IMG/VR virus record: IMGVR_UViG_3300031603_000011
Location: 1-41,033 of that record
Source of the DNA: a virus
Reading direction: 5' to 3' (one strand)
Length of the DNA stretch: 41,033 nucleotides
Shown here: positions 38,601-41,033 of the stretch, one piece after another
Layout: each line of letters opens with the position of its first letter
How positions within the stretch are numbered: the stretch's first letter is position 1
The notes under the pieces: generated by a model
What the model saw: only the letters and a program-made list of their open reading frames with translations
What the model was told of the DNA's origin: nothing
Database searches by the model: none
Made by a program: the position numbers and the translations under genes

Positions 38601-39491
38601 TCAGATTAGAAAAGCAGGAACAACCCCATTAACACTGCTAGCATTGTAATAGTCGGCATAACCAAGGTAGTTGGCAGCACAGAAGTAGGTCGAGGAATCA
38701 GCTGATGGTTCTGCTAGCCACCAGGTTGAACGACTACCATTGTGTTTTTTCACTCTCCTCGATGGGTTCAGCGCAAATAGGGGGAATTGAGTTTGTGTTC
38801 CTGTCCCATAATCCGTATGGCTAAATCCTGTAGTACCGAAAACATTTACGTTCGTCTGCAAGAAAATGTTTTCTGGCCCACACCATCCAGCAGAGACTAC
38901 ACTTGGTACCCACCTGTCGATCTGATACGGATCAAGACCGATAGCAGTAATGAGTGCTGGTTCGAATTGCTCATGCAACCAGTGGTACAGCTCGCTTCCG
39001 AGATAATCACCTGTTGTAATATTTGTTGTATTAAATTTGGCAAGCGTTGGGATGTTCTTAAACCCCATCACACAATGATTAGCCGTCGGTACAGCTGTAT
39101 TACCGACATTCAGACAATCATTGAACCCTTGTATCTCTATTCTAAGATTTTCATAACTTGCGTTCCATGTGAGAGTCCTTGCAGGATAAACGAGCGGTTT
39201 CACAGAGTCAGCCGGTATTACCAACTCTGGTAGGTCAATGTAATCACCTAACCTTAGTCCAGAGAAATCCCCTGATAGTTTGATTGCACGAAGTGCAGCA
39301 AAGGCTAATTTTGGAGTAGCTAATCCCCAAAGGGTTTGCAAGTTCCTTCCTGCTAATCCCATTATTTCAGAGGGAGCTAAAATATCATTTAGAACCGCTT
39401 CTGCAAGTGTATCGCTATCTACGGTACTATCTGGTAAACCGCCTACTGCTAATCCTGTGACAATTCCGTCACCTGATAAAGTTAATGCCAT
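38601..39491 (-). CDS. Receptor-binding tail fibre protein with DUF6273/lectin-like tip
   Basis: 296 residues. N-terminus ALTLSGDGIVTGLAVGGLPD is typical of tail-fibre attachment segments. The body carries the unusual IEIQGFNDCLNVGN, GFKNIPTLAKFNTT and YLGSELYHWLHEQFEPAL. The C-terminus, with STWWLAEPSADSSTYFCAAN and GYADYYNASSVNGVVPAFLI, matches the DUF6273 ending (WWLRSP ... GVRPAF-I), a C-type-lectin-like fold of surface and phage proteins. It is the likely receptor-contacting part. The coding DNA is clearly GC-richer than the rest, which suggests recent acquisition. GGAGG upstream of ATG 39491. Confidence 0.8.
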   Translation of the reverse strand: MALTLSGDGIVTGLAVGGLPDSTVDSDTLAEAVLNDILAPSEIMGLAGRNLQTLWGLATPKLAFAALRAIKLSGDFSGLRLGDYIDLPELVIPADSVKPLVYPARTLTWNASYENLRIEIQGFNDCLNVGNTAVPTANHCVMGFKNIPTLAKFNTTNITTGDYLGSELYHWLHEQFEPALITAIGLDPYQIDRWVPSVVSAGWCGPENIFLQTNVNVFGTTGFSHTDYGTGTQTQFPLFALNPSRRVKKHNGSRSTWWLAEPSADSSTYFCAANYLGYADYYNASSVNGVVPAFLI

Positions 39492-39539
39492 TAAAGAACC
39501 TCCATTCTATTTGTGTATATTTGTTTTAAGGTAATGTCA

Positions 39540-39596
39540 TTATACCCATGTACCTTTTGCTGTGTTTGTTGTTAATATTTCTAATTCGTTTGCCAT
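39540..39596 (-). CDS. Possible 18-residue peptide in the fibre operon
   Basis: MANELEILTTNTAKGTWV with a strong ribosome site (AGGAG 6 nt upstream). The end (NTAKGTW) resembles the other tiny frame at 39632-39694. Could be a leader peptide or remnant. Confidence 0.4.
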   Translation of the reverse strand: MANELEILTTNTAKGTWV

Positions 39597-39631
39597 GTGA
39601 GCTCCTTTTGTTAATTATACTTTGAATGCTT

Positions 39632-39694
39632 TTATATAGCTCCATCTATCCAAGGTTTAGCTACTGTGTTATTATATATTTGTTTTAGAGTCAT
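39632..39694 (-). CDS. Possible 20-residue peptide in the fibre operon
   Basis: MTLKQIYNNTVAKPWIDGAI with GGAG 8 nt upstream, starting 1 nt after the stop of the preceding fibre gene. A degenerate in-frame copy (TLKQIYTN) lies at about 39500-39530 without an ATG. Confidence 0.4.
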   Translation of the reverse strand: MTLKQIYNNTVAKPWIDGAI

Positions 39695-39695
39695 T

Positions 39696-41033
39696 TTAGG
39701 TTCTCCATCTTAATTTAACATTGACACTTACTTTTACTGCTGTTGATACTACATTACTCCATGTTCTGATATTATTTATTTGTGTAGTTGTAATAGTTGA
39801 AGCTGACAAATAAACAGCAAGAGAAGTACCATCAACTAGAGATAATATTATATTATCTCTACTTGGTGCACTTGCTGCTGTAAATGGATAAGTAAAGGTT
39901 CCATCGCCATAATAAGCATTCCCTGATGTTGTCCCAAACTTATTTGGACTACTTGTAGTTGTGCTACTAAAAGCATTACCCCAAACATCTGCCCATCCGT
40001 CAGCATGTTTTATAAAATCAGATCCTGTATCCTCATACTCCCTAACCTGCCAGTTAGTCCCATCTGATTCAAGCAACATATGACCTTCACCTTCACCTTC
40101 CCATGTTAAAGCTGCTAGGCCACCTACTGTTTCGCTTGAGGATAGGCTTAACTTATAAGTACCACCATTAGTCCAATAGATAGATTTGGTTTGAAGTACA
40201 CCTGATATTGCAGGTAGGGTTACTGTTACATCTGCTGAAGTTAGGTCATAAGTCTTAGGCATGTTAGATACGTCAAATGCGGTTGCTACTAGGTTTGGTT
40301 TTGTTACTACTACTTTGTAAAACCATGATTCTGTGTCTATACCTGCACCATTACCATTAGTATCTAAGAAATACATTCCAGCATTTCCAGTTTGGATTTC
40401 TAAATTATTAGTATCAACTTGTCTAACTTCATACCCTCTTCCTTGGCTAGTTCCAGCAGCTATTCCTCCAACACTAAAGCTATTGGCTTCTAAAGTAGCT
40501 TCGCTTGTTCCATCTGTTGATACCAAAACATCAACAATTAAATCTGATAAATTAGCTGATAATCCATGAGTTACATTAGAGTCAGTATTCTTTGTAATAT
40601 CTGACCCTAAATGAACATTAGTCCAATCACTTCTATTTATCCACCCAGTATCATACCTCAAAGCACTAATAGGCTCTCCACTTGTAGTTACGTGTTCTGC
40701 TTTTATATAGCCGAAAGTAATAGATGTTTTAGGTCTTGTTTCGTTGGTTGGGTTGACTGGGCCGTTTACTGTGTCTGATACAGCCGTTATTTTTGCTGCT
40801 GAACCCTGTCCGGTTGTAGAAAAGTATGGTAAACTATGATTTGTTTGGATTATAGCTTGTGATAAGTATCCATTACCTGCTAGAAACCCGAACTTGTTGG
40901 TTACATCCAACCCACCTGCTTGCCATCCCTTCATAGCATCATCAAGATAAATCCCTTCTTGTGTTAGTATCCCTACTCCGGTTACCGTAATAGCTCCGGT
41001 ATTTGCAATTGCTCCTGCTTCTGAGGAGTGATA
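39696..41033 (-). CDS. Tail fibre protein, 5' end outside the window
   Basis: The last 445 codons of a gene that enters from the right edge; the frame stays open to 41033. Gly/Thr/Asn-rich, beta-structured. The visible N-terminal part (AITVTGVGILTQEGIYLDDA, MKGWQAGGLDVTN) and the C-terminal YLSASTITTTQINNIRTWSN followed by VNVKLRW are typical of a fibre shaft and tip. The sequence LLESDGTNWQVREY resembles a common short fibre module. An ATG at 40934 is internal. No chaperone domain is seen. Confidence 0.75.
   Translation of the reverse strand, partial: YHSSEAGAIANTGAITVTGVGILTQEGIYLDDAMKGWQAGGLDVTNKFGFLAGNGYLSQAIIQTNHSLPYFSTTGQGSAAKITAVSDTVNGPVNPTNETRPKTSITFGYIKAEHVTTSGEPISALRYDTGWINRSDWTNVHLGSDITKNTDSNVTHGLSANLSDLIVDVLVSTDGTSEATLEANSFSVGGIAAGTSQGRGYEVRQVDTNNLEIQTGNAGMYFLDTNGNGAGIDTESWFYKVVVTKPNLVATAFDVSNMPKTYDLTSADVTVTLPAISGVLQTKSIYWTNGGTYKLSLSSSETVGGLAALTWEGEGEGHMLLESDGTNWQVREYEDTGSDFIKHADGWADVWGNAFSSTTTSSPNKFGTTSGNAYYGDGTFTYPFTAASAPSRDNIILSLVDGTSLAVYLSASTITTTQINNIRTWSNVVSTAVKVSVNVKLRWRT

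Noticed and set aside
38601-38760. Variable region of a diversity-generating retroelement at the 3' end of the receptor-binding gene.
   Set aside because: The domain type would fit and some AAC/AAT codons occur, but no template repeat or reverse transcriptase is visible in the window.

Overview
The window is part of a large tailed-phage genome (T4-like myovirus) with low GC and a dense, mostly minus-strand layout in which genes overlap by 1-16 nt. The evidence is a T4-style head and packaging block in conserved order, transcribed right to left: large terminase (gp17), portal (gp20), core-type proteins, prohead protease (gp21), scaffold (gp22) and major capsid protein (gp23). A gp55-like late sigma factor and a possible gp16-like small terminase lie upstream. 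Shine-Dalgarno sites are strong, TTG and GTG starts occur, and some promoters match the sigma-70 consensus exactly, so the host is a bacterium with ordinary sigma-70 promoters. A secreted spanin-like protein suggests two membranes. The host genus cannot be read from the sequence.

Layout. 1-3592: 5' part of a membrane protein gene and two tandem paralogous Vsr-like homing endonucleases. 3677-18650: head and packaging genes, interrupted by four inteins (one in gp21, one in the portal, two in the terminase). 18679-20059: an operon head with a ribbon-helix-helix regulator and two proteins sharing a cleavable leader, one of them ADP-ribosyltransferase-like. 20151-22630: a probable virion beta protein, then a small plus-strand operon with a SLOG/DUF2493 protein. 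22627-30238: an operon led by a Ro60/TROVE-like protein behind a perfect sigma-70 promoter, carrying the late sigma factor between two repeat-rich endonucleases. 30289-33673: lysine-rich probable internal head proteins, including a HAD phosphatase. 33734-35882 (plus): FmdB-like zinc ribbon, spanin-like proteins and an amidase endolysin. 35924-41033 (minus): holin candidate and tail-fibre genes, including a GC-richer receptor-binding cassette.

Three themes connect the genes. First, many non-capsid proteins begin with a short leader ending in [L/I]-x-E, the T4 gp21 cleavage signal, which suggests a set of proteins packaged in the head and delivered with the DNA. Second, homing elements are dense (four inteins, four free endonucleases) and sit in catalytic motifs or next to key genes. 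Third, two promoter families are visible: a host-type promoter with a conserved spacer (three copies) and a GTAAAGATAA-type motif that may be the late promoter. The Ro60-like gene at the head of the sigma-factor operon and the delivered-protein set are the most interesting parts.
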